Shown in pieces: positions 19,051-28,588 of a DNA stretch of 64,000 nucleotides (within the stretch, counting starts at the first letter, position 1; every line of letters starts with the position of its first letter). The stretch comes from CAIWHR01 sp963779805. Lineage in GTDB: Bacteria; Pseudomonadota; Gammaproteobacteria; Burkholderiales; Casimicrobiaceae. The stretch is from assembly GCA_963779805.1 (NCBI GenBank), contig CAVZZN010000003.1:372001-436000 (forward strand), written 5' to 3'. The position numbers and the translations under genes are program-made. The notes beneath the pieces were generated by a model. That model ran no database searches and had not been told where the DNA came from. It saw nothing but the letters and a program-made list of their open reading frames with translations.

Positions 19051-20281
19051 ATGAAGCGCATCCTGATGATCGCGTACCACTTCCCCCCGCTCCGGGGGAG
19101 CAGTGGCATACAAAGGACGTTGCGCTTCGCGAAATTCCTGCCGCAGTTCGGCTGGGAACCGTTCGTGCTCAGCATTCACGCGCGCGCCTATCCGGAGACC
19201 TCGAATGACCAGCTCGCCGAAGTGCCGCCCGGCGTGCGCGTGTGCCGCGCCTGGGGCCTCGATTCGTCGCGGCAGCTCGCGATCGCGGGCCGCTATCCCG
19301 GCGTTCTCGCACGGCCGGATCGCTGGACCACGTGGTGGCTGGGGGCCGTTCCTGCCGGATACATGCTCGTGCAACGTTTTCAGCCCGGACGTGATCTGGT
19401 CGACGTACCCGATCGCAACGGCGCATTCGATCGGCGCCACGCTCCAGCGCCTGACGGGCCGGCCATGGGTCGCGGACTTCCGCGATCCGATGGCGCAGGA
19501 AGGCTACCCCGCGGATCCGCGCGTGTGGGCCGCGTTCAAGCGCATCGAGGAGAAGGTGGCCGCGCGCGCGAAGCGCCTGGTCTTCACCACGCCGAGTGCG
19601 TGCGAGACTTACCGCGCGCGATACGCCGACCGGCCGCGCGAGCAGTTCGCGCTGATCGAGAACGGCTACGACGAGGAAACGTTTCCGGCCGCGGACACCG
19701 TGTCGATGACGCCGCTCAATCCCGGTGCGCTCACCCTGCTCCACAGCGGCATCGTGTATCCCAGCGAGCGCGATCCGTCGCAGCTCGTCGCGGCGCTCGC
19801 GCAGCTCTCCCGGCGCGCCCCTGCCGTGGCCCACCGCCTGCGCGTGCGGTTCCGCGCGGCTGTGCACGACGAGCTGTTGCACACGCTCGCGCGAGAGCAC
19901 GGCGTCGCGTCGATGATCGAGGTGATGCCCGCGATCCCCTATCGCGAGGCGATCGAGGAGATGCTGCGCGCGGATGCCCTGCTCGTGCTGCAGGCGGCGA
20001 ACTGCAACGAGCAGATCCCGGCCAAGCTGTACGAATATTTCCGCGCCGGGCGGCCCATCATCGCCTTGACCGACCCCGCGGGCGACACCGGCTGCACGGT
20101 GCGCGACGCGGGCTACGATGCCATCGCGCCGTTGGACGACCCGGCGGCGATCGCGCGCATCCTCGAGGATTACGTGCTCGCCCCGCAGGCGTTCGCGCAA
20201 TCCGTGCGCGGCGACGTCACCCGCTACTCGCGCCGCGGCAGGACCGCGCAGCTCGCGGCGCTGCTCGCCGAGGTCGTGTGA
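19051..20281 (+). CDS. GT4-like glycosyltransferase (one frameshift)
   Basis: ATG 19051 opens MKRILMIAYHFPPLRGSSGIQRTLRFAKFLPQFGWEP, a GT-B N-terminal domain whose GSSGIQR loop matches glycosyl-1 type transferases found in capsule and EPS loci. After a break near 19345 it continues IGATLQRLTGRPWVADFRDPM, RLVFTTPSACETYRARY, ALIENGYDEETF, LLHSGIVYPSERDP and AIPYREAIEEMLRADALLVLQAANCNEQIPAKLYEYFRAGRP. The ending includes the donor-binding KLYEY(F)RAGRPI motif. About 410 residues, ending at 20281. Its place at the head of the ligase-decarboxylase unit suggests it shares their regulation, whether or not it shares their pathway. Confidence 0.8.
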
Positions 20282-20357
20282 ACGTGCCGCGCCATTGCCG
20301 CCGCGACGCCGGGCGCACGCGCAGCGCCGCGCTGCCTCGCGCGTTACAAGGACCGTG

Positions 20358-21963
20358 ATGAAAGACGCCTTTCTGCTGCACCACCTCGTCGCCCACGCGG
20401 CGCAGCGCCGGCCCGAACGCACGGCGCTGACGGCAGGCGCGCAATCGCTCGACTACGGTGCGCTCCATCGCGCAGTGACCGAGTTCGCCGGCCGCGCTCG
20501 ACGCGCTCCGGCTCGCGCGCGGCGATCGCGTCGGCATCTGGCTCGACAAGCGGTTCGAGAACGTGATCGCGTGCTTCGGGGCGGCGCAGGCCGGCTGCGT
20601 GTTCGTGCCGCTCAATCCGCTGCTCAAGCCCGAGCAGGTCGGCTACATCCTGCGCGACTGCAACGTGCGCCTGCTCGTGACGTCGCCGGAGCGGCTGGGC
20701 GCTGCTGGGCGAGGCGATCGGCAGCTGCCCCGACCTGCGCCACGTCGTCGTCACCGGCGAGCACGCGCCGGCGACCGCAAGCGAAGGCGTGGCCGTGCAT
20801 GCCTGGTCGAAGCTCGATCGCAGCGCGCCCGTCACCGCGGACCGCGTGATCGACACCGACGTGCTGTCGATCCTCTACACGTCGGGCAGCACGGGCCGGC
20901 CGAAAGGCGTCGTGCTCTCGCACCGGAACATGGTGGCGGGCGCGAAGAGCGTCGCGTCGTATCTCGGCAACCACGCCGAGCGACACGCTGCTCGCGGCGC
21001 TGCCGCTGTCGTTCGACGCGGGCTTCAGCCAGCTCACGACGGCCTTCCACGCCGGCGCGCGCGTCGTGCTGCTCAACTACCTGCTGCCGAAGGACGTGCT
21101 GAACGCGGTCGTGCAACGAGCGCGTGACCGGCCTCACCGCGGTGCCGCCGCTCTGGATCCAGCTCTCGCAGCTCGACTGGCCGGCGAGCGTGACGCGGCG
21201 CACCTGCGCTACATCGCGAACACCGGCGGACGCATGCCGCTCGAGACGCTGACGTCGCTGCGCGCGCATGCTGCCGCGCACGCGAAGCCGTTCCTCATGT
21301 ACGGCCTCACCGAGGCGTTCCGCTCGACCTACCTGCCGCCGGAGGAGGTCGATCGCCGGCCGGATTCGATCGGCAAGGCGATTCCCGAATGCCGAGATCC
21401 TCGTGCTGCGCGAGGACGGCACGCCCTGCGCGCCCGACGAGCCCGGCGAGCTCGTGCATCGCGGCGCGCTGGTCGGCATGGGCTACTGGAACGATCCGGA
21501 GAAGACCGCCGAGCGCTACAAGCCGCTGCCCGGACGCGCGAGCGGGCTCGTGCTCCCCGAGATCGCGGTGTTCTCGGGCGACACGGTGCGGCGCGACGAG
21601 GAAGGCTTCCTGTACTTCATCGGCCGGCGCGACGAGATGATCAAGACGTCGGGCTATCGCGTCAGCCCGACCGAGGTCGAGGAGGTCGCTCTACGGCACG
21701 CAGCTCGTCGGCGAGTGCGCGGCGTTCGGCGTCGCCGCATCCGACGCTCGGCCAGGCGATCGTCGTGGTCGCCACGCCCGCGCGCGGGCGAGCGAGCTCG
21801 ACGCCGAGCGCGCTGCTCGCCGCGTGCCGCGAGCACCTGCCGGCCTACATGGTGCCCGCGCGCATCGAACGTGCGCACGCGGCCCCTGCCGCGCAATCCG
21901 AACGGCAAGATCGACCGCAAGCTGCTCGCGGGCGAGTTCGAGCACCTGTTCGCTGCGCCATGA
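20358..21963 (+). CDS. AMP-forming acyl-CoA/ACP ligase, exosortase A-associated (multiple frameshifts)
   Basis: ATG 20358 starts MKDAFLLHHLVAHAAQRRPERTAL. Domains of the adenylate-forming superfamily appear in order across shifting frames: CFGAAQAGCVFVPLNPLLKPEQVGYILRDC; the P-loop-like ILYTSGSTGRPKGVVLSHRN near 20870; YGLTEAFRSTYLPPEE near 21300; VHRGALVGMGYWNDPEKTAERY; the hinge GDTVRRDEEGFLYFIGRRDEMIKTSGYRVSPTEVEE; and the catalytic Lys in NPNGKIDRK near the end. Breaks occur near 20500, 20700, 20980, 21110, 21385, 21690, 21750 and 21870. This profile belongs to the exosortase A-associated ligase family. It should adenylate a carboxylic acid and pass it to a thiol, plausibly the carrier protein encoded 1.4 kb away. 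Substrate unknown. Confidence 0.8.
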
Positions 21964-21981
21964 GCCCGAAGCACCATCCCG

Positions 21982-23229
21982 ATGAACGCCCCGCTGCACG
22001 CGCCGATCATCCACTTCGCTCGTCGTGGACGACGAGCTGCGTCGTCGGCGGCGTGCGCGCTCGCCGCGCTCGCCGCGCGCGTCGGCCGCACGCCGTTCTA
22101 CGCCTACGACCGCGCCGTCCTGCAGCGCGCGCGTCGACGAGCTGCGCGCAGCGTTGCCGCGCCGCGATCGAGCTGCACTACGCGATCAAGGCCAACCCGA
22201 TGCCGGCGCTGGTGCGCTTCATGGCAGGCCGCGTCGACGGGCTCGACGTCGCGTCGGCGGGCGAGCTGCGGGTCGCGCTCGACAGCGGGATGTCGCCGCG
22301 CGAGATCAGCTTCGCCGGGCCCGGCGAAGAGCGACGGCCGAGCTCGCCGCAGGCGGTTGCCGCGGGCATCCTGGTCAACGTCGAGTCGCGAGCGCGAAGT
22401 CGCACTGCTCGCGCGACATCGCGCGAGCGCATGGGTCGAGCCCGCGCGCGTCGCGGTGCGCGTCAATCCCGATTTCGAGCTCAAGACGTCGGGCATGAAG
22501 ATGGGCGGCGGGCCGAAGCAGTTCGGCATCGATGCCGAGCGCGTGCCCGCGCGTGCTCGCGCGAGATCGGCGCGCCTCGGCCTCGCCTTCGAGGGCTTCC
22601 ACATCTTCAGCGGCTCGCAGAACCTGCGCGCGGAAGCGATCTGCGAGGCGCAGACGAAAACGCTCGAGCTTGCGGTGCGCCTCGCCGCGTCCGCGCCCTC
22701 CCCGGTGCGCGTGCTCAATCTCGGCGGCGGCTTCGGCATCCCGTATTTCCCGGGCGAGCAAGCGCCTCGATCTCGCGGCCGATCGGCGCCCATCTCGCGT
22801 CGATCGTGGCGCAGGCGAGCGAGCGCCTGCCCGCAGCGCAAGCTCGTGCTCGAGCTCGGGCGCTACCTCGTCGGCGAAGCCGGGATGTACGTGTGCCGCG
22901 TCATCGACCGCAAGGTCTCGCGCGGCCACGTGTTTCTCGTGACCGACGGCGGCCTGCATCATCACCTCGCCGCGTCCGGCAACTTCGGCCAGGTGATCCG
23001 CAAGAACTATCCGGTGGTGATCGGCAATCGCGTGCACGGTGCGGCGCGCGAGATCGCGTCGGTGGTCGGACCGCTGTGCACGCCGCTCGACCTGCTCGCC
23101 GACCGCATGGAGCTCGCGCAGGCGCGCGAGGGCGATCTCGTCGTGGTGTTCCAGTCGGGGGCCTACGGCCTCACCGCGAGCCCGACCGCGTTCCTGAGTC
23201 ACCCGCCGCCGGCCGAAATCCTCGTGTAG
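21982..23229 (+). CDS. PLP-dependent decarboxylase, exosortase A-associated (frameshifted)
   Basis: Alanine-racemase-fold (type III) decarboxylase of the ornithine/diaminopimelate family. ATG 21982 follows the ligase by 18 bp. The PLP lysine lies in ELHYAIKANPMPALVRFM near 22170. Further blocks are GLDVASAGELRVAL, RVNPDFELKTSGMKMGGGPKQFGID, GFHIFSGSQNLRAEA, NLGGGFGIPYF (phosphate-binding glycines), LELGRYLVGEAGMYVCRVIDRK and, near the end, DLVVVFQSGAYGLTASPTAFLSHP. Breaks near 22050, 22140, 22330, 22385, 22550 and 22770-22830. The family occurs with exosortase A and the preceding ligase. It probably decarboxylates an amino-acid-like substrate, perhaps to supply an amine for the same product; the substrate is unproven. 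Confidence 0.82.
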   Translation: MNAPLHAPIIHFARRGRRAASSAACALAALAARVGRTPFYAYDRAVLQRARRRAARSVAAPRSSCTTRSRPTRCRRWCASWQAASTGSTSRRRASCGSRSTAGCRRARSASPGPAKSDGRARRRRLPRASWSTSSREREVALLARHRASAWVEPARVAVRVNPDFELKTSGMKMGGGPKQFGIDAERVPARARARSARLGLAFEGFHIFSGSQNLRAEAICEAQTKTLELAVRLAASAPSPVRVLNLGGGFGIPYFPGEQAPRSRGRSAPISRRSWRRRASACPQRKLVLELGRYLVGEAGMYVCRVIDRKVSRGHVFLVTDGGLHHHLAASGNFGQVIRKNYPVVIGNRVHGAAREIASVVGPLCTPLDLLADRMELAQAREGDLVVVFQSGAYGLTASPTAFLSHPPPAEILV

Positions 23230-23242
23230 GACGGCAACCGCC

Positions 23243-23270
23243 ATTGTCCCGAACAATCGTTCGGGACAAT
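23243..23270. terminator. Perfect 12-bp hairpin between convergent genes (repeat copy 1)
   Basis: ATTGTCCCGAAC, loop AATC, GTTCGGGACAAT forms a perfect 12-bp stem with a four-base loop, 13 bp after the decarboxylase stop and 28 bp before the convergent asparagine-synthase stop. There is no long T-run, so it could be a weak bidirectional terminator or an mRNA 3'-end protector. Almost the same hairpin occurs at 50684-50711, again between convergent genes. Confidence 0.65.
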
Positions 23271-23298
23271 GTCGGGGAACAACCGGGCCAGGCGACGC

Positions 23299-25153
23299 TC
23301 ACGCGACCGCGCGGTCCTGCGCGAGCACATAGCCGGGATGGTGCGCCTGCAACCAGTGCTCGAGCATCATCATGATCCACACGATCTCGCCGTAGTACGC
23401 CGCGTGCTCCTGCAGCCGCTCCTTGAGCGCGCTCGCCGAGGAACGAACGCTGCACCACGCCGCGCTCGCCCAGCGATTCCATCGCGCCGAACGCGAGCTT
23501 CTGCAGCCCCGGGTGCTTCACGAGCCACAGCCCGAACGGCAGCCCGAAGCCGTGCTTCTTCTTGGCGATGATCTCGCGCGGCAGGAAATCCGACAGCGCG
23601 CGCTTGAAGAACCAGCGCAGGCGCAGGCGCTTCACCTTCCACTCCGGGGGCAGCCCGTTGGCGAACTCGACCAGGCGCTCGTCGAGAAAGGGAAAGCCCA
23701 CCGCGATCTGGGCGAGATCGCAGGTCCCGACCACCTTCGGCAGGTCGTTGTCCGCGAGCGTGTACTTCCAGTCGAAGTACAGCATCCGGTTCACCAGCGA
23801 CGCGGCCGTGCACGAGTCGTAGTGCGCCGCCTCCTCGCGTGCAGGCGCATTCGGGTCCACGAGCTGGAGGAACTCCGCGGTGAAGATGCGCTCGATCCCG
23901 ACCTGGCGCAGCACGTTGTAGACCTGCATGCGCGTGACCACGGGCAGCTTCGCCTTCTCGACGTAGCTGCGCATCCTGCGCACCACGGGGATGCGCTTGA
24001 CGAATTGCGGCCGCAACAACATCGCCTCGACGAGCTCGTCCGCGCCCGGCGGCGCGTACCGGCCGTACGCATCGAACACTTTCTGGAACGCGTAGCGCGA
24101 GTTGCCGCCGAAGATCTCGTCCCCGCCATCGCCGCCCAGCAGCCGCGTGATGCCGTCCGCCTTCGCCATCTGCGCGCACAAGAACGCGGGCAACGCGGAC
24201 GAATTGCCGAACGGCTGGTCGTACGAGCGCGCAACCAGCGGAACCGCGGCGACGAGGTCGTCGGGCGTCACGTAATACTCGCGATGTCGCGTGCGGAAGT
24301 GGCGGGCGGCGATGCGCGCGTACGCCATCTCGTCGTAGCCCTGCGCCTCGAAACCGATGGAGTAGGTGTTCGCCGGTTGTCCGGTGACGCGGCCGAGCAT
24401 GCCGGCGATCGTCGAGCTGTCGGTGCCGCCCGAGAGGAAGGCACCCGGCTTGCCGGGTCCCACCTCCTGCGCGACGCTCGCTTCCAGCAACTGCACGAGC
24501 TCCTGCTTGGCGCTGCGGAAATCCCGCGGACCGCCATCCTCCGCGTACTCCGGCTCCCAATACAGGCGCCGGCGCACCGAGCCGCGCTCGATGGTGACGT
24601 ACTCGCCCGGGCGCAGCCGCTGCACGTGCTCGTACACGGTATCCGGCGCGACGATCACGTGCGCATAGAGATAGTCGAAGATCGCCTGCGGCCGGATGCG
24701 GGCGAGCGTACGATCCTGCGCGACGACGTCGTGCGCGCCCAGTCCGAAGAGCACGCGCTCCCCGTGCACGGCGAAACACGGCGAGCGCCGCGCGGCACGA
24801 TCCGTCGCCAGCACCGCGCGTCCGGCATCCTCGTCGGCGAAGAACAGCAGCCATGCGCCCCTCAGGTTGCGCAGCGCACGTGCCGGGTCCGCGGCGACAT
24901 CGGCGAGCAGCCGTGGCGCGCGCTCCGGCGCGAGTTGCGCCGCAGCCGCCGGATTCGAGTGCACGACGAGCAGCACCTCACCGCCGACGCGGCAAAAGGT
25001 GGCCGAGGCCGTCGTGAGCGCGGTGGCGAACGACATGTACGAACCGGCATAGGCGATCTCGGGTCCGGTCTGAAGCTGCACGCCGTCCGCGCGCAGCTCG
25101 GGAATCCCGGTGCCGCGAAGACGAAGCGCGAACGAGCCGTGGAGCGCGTTCAT
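23299..25153 (-). CDS. Asparagine-synthase paralogue lacking the N-terminal Cys nucleophile
   Basis: ATG 25153 overlaps the upstream stop (ATGA), fixing the start as MNALHGSFALRLRGTG. Unlike true AsnB there is no Cys at position 2, and the first 130 residues only loosely resemble the Ntn-type glutaminase fold. The synthetase half is well kept: PGAFLSGGTDSSTIAGMLG (pyrophosphate loop), LLGGDGGDEIFGGN, YTLADNDLPKVVGTCDLAQIAVGFPFLDERLVEF and IIAKKKHGFGLPFG. One break near 23430 precedes the C-terminus MMLEHWLQAHHPGY and the stop at 23299-23301. It probably catalyses ATP-dependent amide formation but should depend on free ammonia, another glutaminase or another amine. Last gene of the large minus-strand operon. 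Confidence 0.82.
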
Positions 25154-25893
25154 CGGCATTGCACGATGTCCTCTGCGGTGACCGCTGCCCGTGCGTCGGC
25201 GGGCAGCGTCGGTGCAATGCGCGGCGGCGCCCACGACCCGCGCGAGAAGTGCAGCAGCCCCGGGCGCACGCCCACTGCAAGCTGCCATCGGCGACCGCAG
25301 GCGAACCACGCGTGACCCACGCCGCGGGCTCCGGCGCGACCGTGCGCGGCGAGCGATGCGGGATTGAGCCGCACGATCCGCGACATCGTCCAGCGCGCGC
25401 CGCGCACGGCAAGGTATTCGTGAGCCGCCTGCCAGAGCTTCATGAACACGATGCCGTTGCGCGCCTCGGGTGCCACCCACACGTCGTAATCCCACCACGC
25501 CGCGCCGGAGGCCGGGAGCACGAACAGCGCGCGCACGTCGTCCTCGAGGTACTGGCGCGGACAAAGCCACAGGAATCCGAGGAGCTGCCCGTCCTTGTGC
25601 GCGGCGAAGCACACCGACTGTTGCGCGAACCGCGCCGCGAGCACGCCATCGGGGCGCGGAGCCTGATGCAGCAGCGGATCGTCGGCGTCGAAGCGCTGCA
25701 CGACCAGCTTTCGACCGAGCCGCGCCGGAAGCCGCCAGTCGGTGCGCACCGGCTGCGCGACGAGCACGTACCACACGAGGCGCAGGCGCCCGAAGCTCGC
25801 GCGACCGACGACGGCCGCGAGCGCGCGAAACGCGAGCGCGGCAGCGCCCTGCTCCCGCCATGCCATCCGCAATCGCCGCACGACGTTCGCCAT
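25150..25893 (-). CDS. GNAT-fold-like protein of the XrtA operon
   Basis: 247 residues from ATG 25893 to TGA 25150. The central stretch FAAHKDGQLLGFLWLCPRQYLEDDVRALFVLPASGAAWWDYDVWVAPEARNGIVFMKLWQAAHEYL resembles the acetyl-CoA-binding core of GNAT acetyltransferases: a strand bearing a beta-bulge, then an Arg/Gly turn and helix. The similarity is moderate and no canonical QxxGxG/A loop is obvious. The N-terminus is basic and helical, and the C-terminus holds an aromatic block HAWFACGRRWQLAVG. It is coupled to the Cys-less asparagine synthase by ATGA overlap, so the two may act on one substrate. N-acylation of a sugar or peptide is possible but not demonstrated. Confidence 0.6.
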   Translation of the reverse strand: MANVVRRLRMAWREQGAAALAFRALAAVVGRASFGRLRLVWYVLVAQPVRTDWRLPARLGRKLVVQRFDADDPLLHQAPRPDGVLAARFAQQSVCFAAHKDGQLLGFLWLCPRQYLEDDVRALFVLPASGAAWWDYDVWVAPEARNGIVFMKLWQAAHEYLAVRGARWTMSRIVRLNPASLAAHGRAGARGVGHAWFACGRRWQLAVGVRPGLLHFSRGSWAPPRIAPTLPADARAAVTAEDIVQCR

Positions 25894-25898
25894 GCCGG

Positions 25899-27203
25899 TC
25901 AGGCACCCTGCGCGTCTGCACGCTCGCGGCGCGCCGCCGTCGCGTGCGAATGCACGGCTTCCAGCAGGACCTCGCGATATCGCTCGACGACCGGTCTCCA
26001 GCCGAACGCGAGCGCGTAGTCGCGCACGACCGCCACGCCCGGTGCGCTGCGCAGCATGTCTTCCACCGCCGCATGCAATGCATCGACCGTGCGTTCGCGC
26101 ACCACGCGTCCCGCCGGGCCGTTGCCGATGATCTCCGGCACGCCGCCCACGCCGAACGCCACGACCGGGACCCCGCACGCCATCGCTTCCAGCACGACGT
26201 TCGGCCAACCTTCGGCCTTCGAGGTGAGCAGCAGCACGTCGCCCGCGTTGTAGATCGCCGGCAACTCGGGCTGCGGCACCGCGGAGCGCAGCGTCACGCG
26301 CGCGCCCACGCCCAGGGCTTGTGCATGGCGCAGCAGTCGACCGTGCTCGGGTCCGTCGCCGACGATGAGGAGATGCGCGCCCTTCATGCGCGGAAGGATG
26401 TCGATGGCGAACGCGAAATCCTTCACCGGCACGAGGTTGCCCACCGCCAGCAGCACGGGCGAAGCAGCGGCCGGAATGCGAAGCGCCGCCCGGCTCGCCT
26501 CGCGATCGCCCGGCGCGAACAGCGCCGTGTCCACCCCGTTGCGCAGCACCTCGAGCTTCGAGTCCGGCATGCCGAGCGTCCTCGCCGTGTCGCGCAACGC
26601 CGACGACACGCACAGCACGCGGCTCGCCTGCCGTGCAGCATGCAACATCGCCGCACCGCAGTGCGCATCGCGCGCGATGACGTTCAGGTCGGATCCGAGC
26701 GCCGTCACGAGGAACGGCTTGTCGAGCGCAGCCGCGATCGAGGCGGCCGCGACCCCGTCGGGATAGAAGTACTCGGCATCGATGACGTCGGCCTCGAAGC
26801 CTTCCCGCTGCACGGCCTGCGCGACGGGCAGTGCGGCCCGCGCGAACGCGGCCGCCTGCGAGCGCATGCCGAGCTTCGGGATCATGAGATAACGCGGCCG
26901 GTCGATCGCAACACCGTAGCGCGTCTCGTGTCCCGGCATCGCGGCCTGCAGCGCATAGCGGCCGAACACCGGCGAGCGGCTGAAGAACCACGGCACGGGC
27001 GAGATCACGCGAGCTTCCACCCCGCCCAGGGCGAGCAGCTGCCGCAGGCGCGTTTCCACGAACACGCCGTGGCGCGGATGCACCGCGCTCGGGTACAGGC
27101 CCGACAGCACCAGCACGCGCAACGGCCGCTCCGCGGTCCCGAGCGCGTCGCGCGAAGCCGCCGGCGAACGGCCGGCCGCTGCAGGCGCGCTCGCTACCAG
27201 CAC
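25899..27203 (-). CDS. GT4 glycosyltransferase of the XrtA operon
   Basis: 434 residues from GTG 27203, which overlaps the dehydrogenase stop. After a 27-residue Ala-rich leader the GT-B fold begins RVLVLSGLYPSAVHPRHGVFVETRLRQLLALGG. Further blocks are VTALGSDLNVIARD, VLCVSSALRDTARTLGMP, VLRNGVDTALFAPGD, LLAVGNLVPVKDFAFAID, LLIVGDGPEHGRLLR and the GT4 donor motif TSKAEGWPNVVLEAMACGVPVVAFGVGGVPE. The frame is intact. It acts in the cytoplasm on a lipid-linked acceptor. Following directly on a GDP-mannose-dehydrogenase-like gene, it may transfer the uronic acid made by that enzyme; this is an inference from adjacency. Confidence 0.85.
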   Translation of the reverse strand: MLVASAPAAAGRSPAASRDALGTAERPLRVLVLSGLYPSAVHPRHGVFVETRLRQLLALGGVEARVISPVPWFFSRSPVFGRYALQAAMPGHETRYGVAIDRPRYLMIPKLGMRSQAAAFARAALPVAQAVQREGFEADVIDAEYFYPDGVAAASIAAALDKPFLVTALGSDLNVIARDAHCGAAMLHAARQASRVLCVSSALRDTARTLGMPDSKLEVLRNGVDTALFAPGDREASRAALRIPAAASPVLLAVGNLVPVKDFAFAIDILPRMKGAHLLIVGDGPEHGRLLRHAQALGVGARVTLRSAVPQPELPAIYNAGDVLLLTSKAEGWPNVVLEAMACGVPVVAFGVGGVPEIIGNGPAGRVVRERTVDALHAAVEDMLRSAPGVAVVRDYALAFGWRPVVERYREVLLEAVHSHATAARRERADAQGA

Positions 27204-28510
27204 AGGCCTTCCCAGCGCCCGCGGCCGACCTTCGCCTTGGGCACCCCGACGAGGTCGAGCACCGTGTGGTGATCGCGCGCGTGCTCGACGACGGCCGCGA
27301 CCACGTCCGGGCGCGCGAGACCGAGCACGATGACATCCGATTGCGCGACCACCTGCGCGATGTCGCTGCGCATGAGCTCGCCGATATGCGGCACGCGGGT
27401 GTCGATGAACCGGCGGTTGGCGCCGAGCAGGCGCGACAGCTGCACCTCGGGATCGTAGATCTGGAGCGCAACGCCCTTGCCGATGAGCTGCTCGGCGAGC
27501 AGCACGAGCGGGCTTTCGCGCAGGTCGTCGGTGCCGGTCTTGAAGGAGAGTCCGATCATCCCGACGCGCCTCGACTCCGTGGCGAGCACCTTCGCGATGG
27601 CGACGTCCACGTGCTGCCGGTTCGACGCCATGATCGAGGCGAGCAACGGCACCTCGACGTCGTGCTGCTTGGCGAGGTAGGTCGTGGCGCGCAGGTCCTT
27701 CGGCAGGCACGAGCCGCCGAAGGCGAAGCCGGGCTTGAGATACGCGGGCGAGATGTTGAGCTGGCGGTCCTGGCACACGAGGTCCATCACCTCGAAAGGG
27801 TCGACCTTGAGCGCCGAGCACACGCGCGCCATCTCGTTCGCGAACGTGATCTTGAGCGCGTGGAAGTTGTTGCAGCAGTACTTCACCATCTCGGCGGCGC
27901 GCACCGACGTGCGATGGAACTCGCACGGCAGGTGTCCGAACAGCAGGCGGATCGCTTCCACGGCCGCGTCGTCGTCGGCCCCGACGATCGTGAACGGCGG
28001 CTTGTCGTAGTCGCGGATGGACGAGCCCTCGCGCAGGAACTCGGGCTGGAAGCACACGCTGAAGTCGACGCCGGCGCGCTTGCCGGACTCGCTTTCCATG
28101 ATCGGACGCAGCACGTCCTCGACCGTGCCCGGGACGAGCGTCGAGCGGAAGACGAACACGTGATGACTCGACTTCCCGCGCATGCACCGTCCGAGGTCGT
28201 GCGCGAGGCGCAGCATCGCCGACTGGTCCTGCGAGCCGTTGGGCGCGGACGGCGTGCCCACGCAGATCAGCGACAGCTCGCTGTTGGCCAGAGCCTCGGC
28301 CGCGTCCGTCGTGACACTCACGCGGCCCTCCGCGACGACGCGCTGCATCAGCTCGACCATGCCTTCCTCGACCACCGGCGTCTTGCCGCTGCGGATGAGG
28401 TCGAGCTTCACGGGATCGACGTCCACGCCGACGACGTGATGGCCGTCGCGCGCGAGGCAGGCGAGCGACACGGCCCCGACGTAGCCCAGTCCGAATATGC
28501 TGATCTTCAT
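27194..28510 (-). CDS. algD: GDP-mannose 6-dehydrogenase-like UDP/GDP-sugar dehydrogenase
   Basis: 438 residues, intact. ATG 28510 is preceded by AAGGA at good spacing. The N-terminal Rossmann motif GLGYVG is at residues 7-12. The catalytic cysteine is in FAFGGSCLPKDLRA at position 268, the same number as in Pseudomonas AlgD. Lys210 lies in EMVKYCCNNFHALKITFANE, and the C-terminal domain has GLSFKTGTDDLRESP. The sequence around the active site is closer to GDP-mannose dehydrogenases than to UDP-glucose dehydrogenases, so GDP-mannuronate is the best guess for the product. It would supply an acidic sugar to the exopolysaccharide. The 78-bp gap upstream is one of the larger gaps in the operon and contains TATAGA. 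Confidence 0.85.
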   Translation of the reverse strand: MKISIFGLGYVGAVSLACLARDGHHVVGVDVDPVKLDLIRSGKTPVVEEGMVELMQRVVAEGRVSVTTDAAEALANSELSLICVGTPSAPNGSQDQSAMLRLAHDLGRCMRGKSSHHVFVFRSTLVPGTVEDVLRPIMESESGKRAGVDFSVCFQPEFLREGSSIRDYDKPPFTIVGADDDAAVEAIRLLFGHLPCEFHRTSVRAAEMVKYCCNNFHALKITFANEMARVCSALKVDPFEVMDLVCQDRQLNISPAYLKPGFAFGGSCLPKDLRATTYLAKQHDVEVPLLASIMASNRQHVDVAIAKVLATESRRVGMIGLSFKTGTDDLRESPLVLLAEQLIGKGVALQIYDPEVQLSRLLGANRRFIDTRVPHIGELMRSDIAQVVAQSDVIVLGLARPDVVAAVVEHARDHHTVLDLVGVPKAKVGRGRWEGLCW

Positions 28511-28588
28511 TGCCGTCCTTGGTTGCGGGAGTGGTTGTTCTCTATACCGATATCGGCCCGCGCGCCGGGCGAGTCGAGCGGCGGCGCG

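Noticed and set aside
2025..23440. Interpretation of the region as a degenerate pseudogene island
   Set aside because: Motifs are conserved on both sides of each break, no in-frame stops or deletions accumulate, and housekeeping trpF shows the same kind of lesion.
23423..25315. A 630-codon plus-strand frame opposite the Cys-less asparagine synthase
   Set aside because: Antisense shadow rich in Arg, His and Ala.
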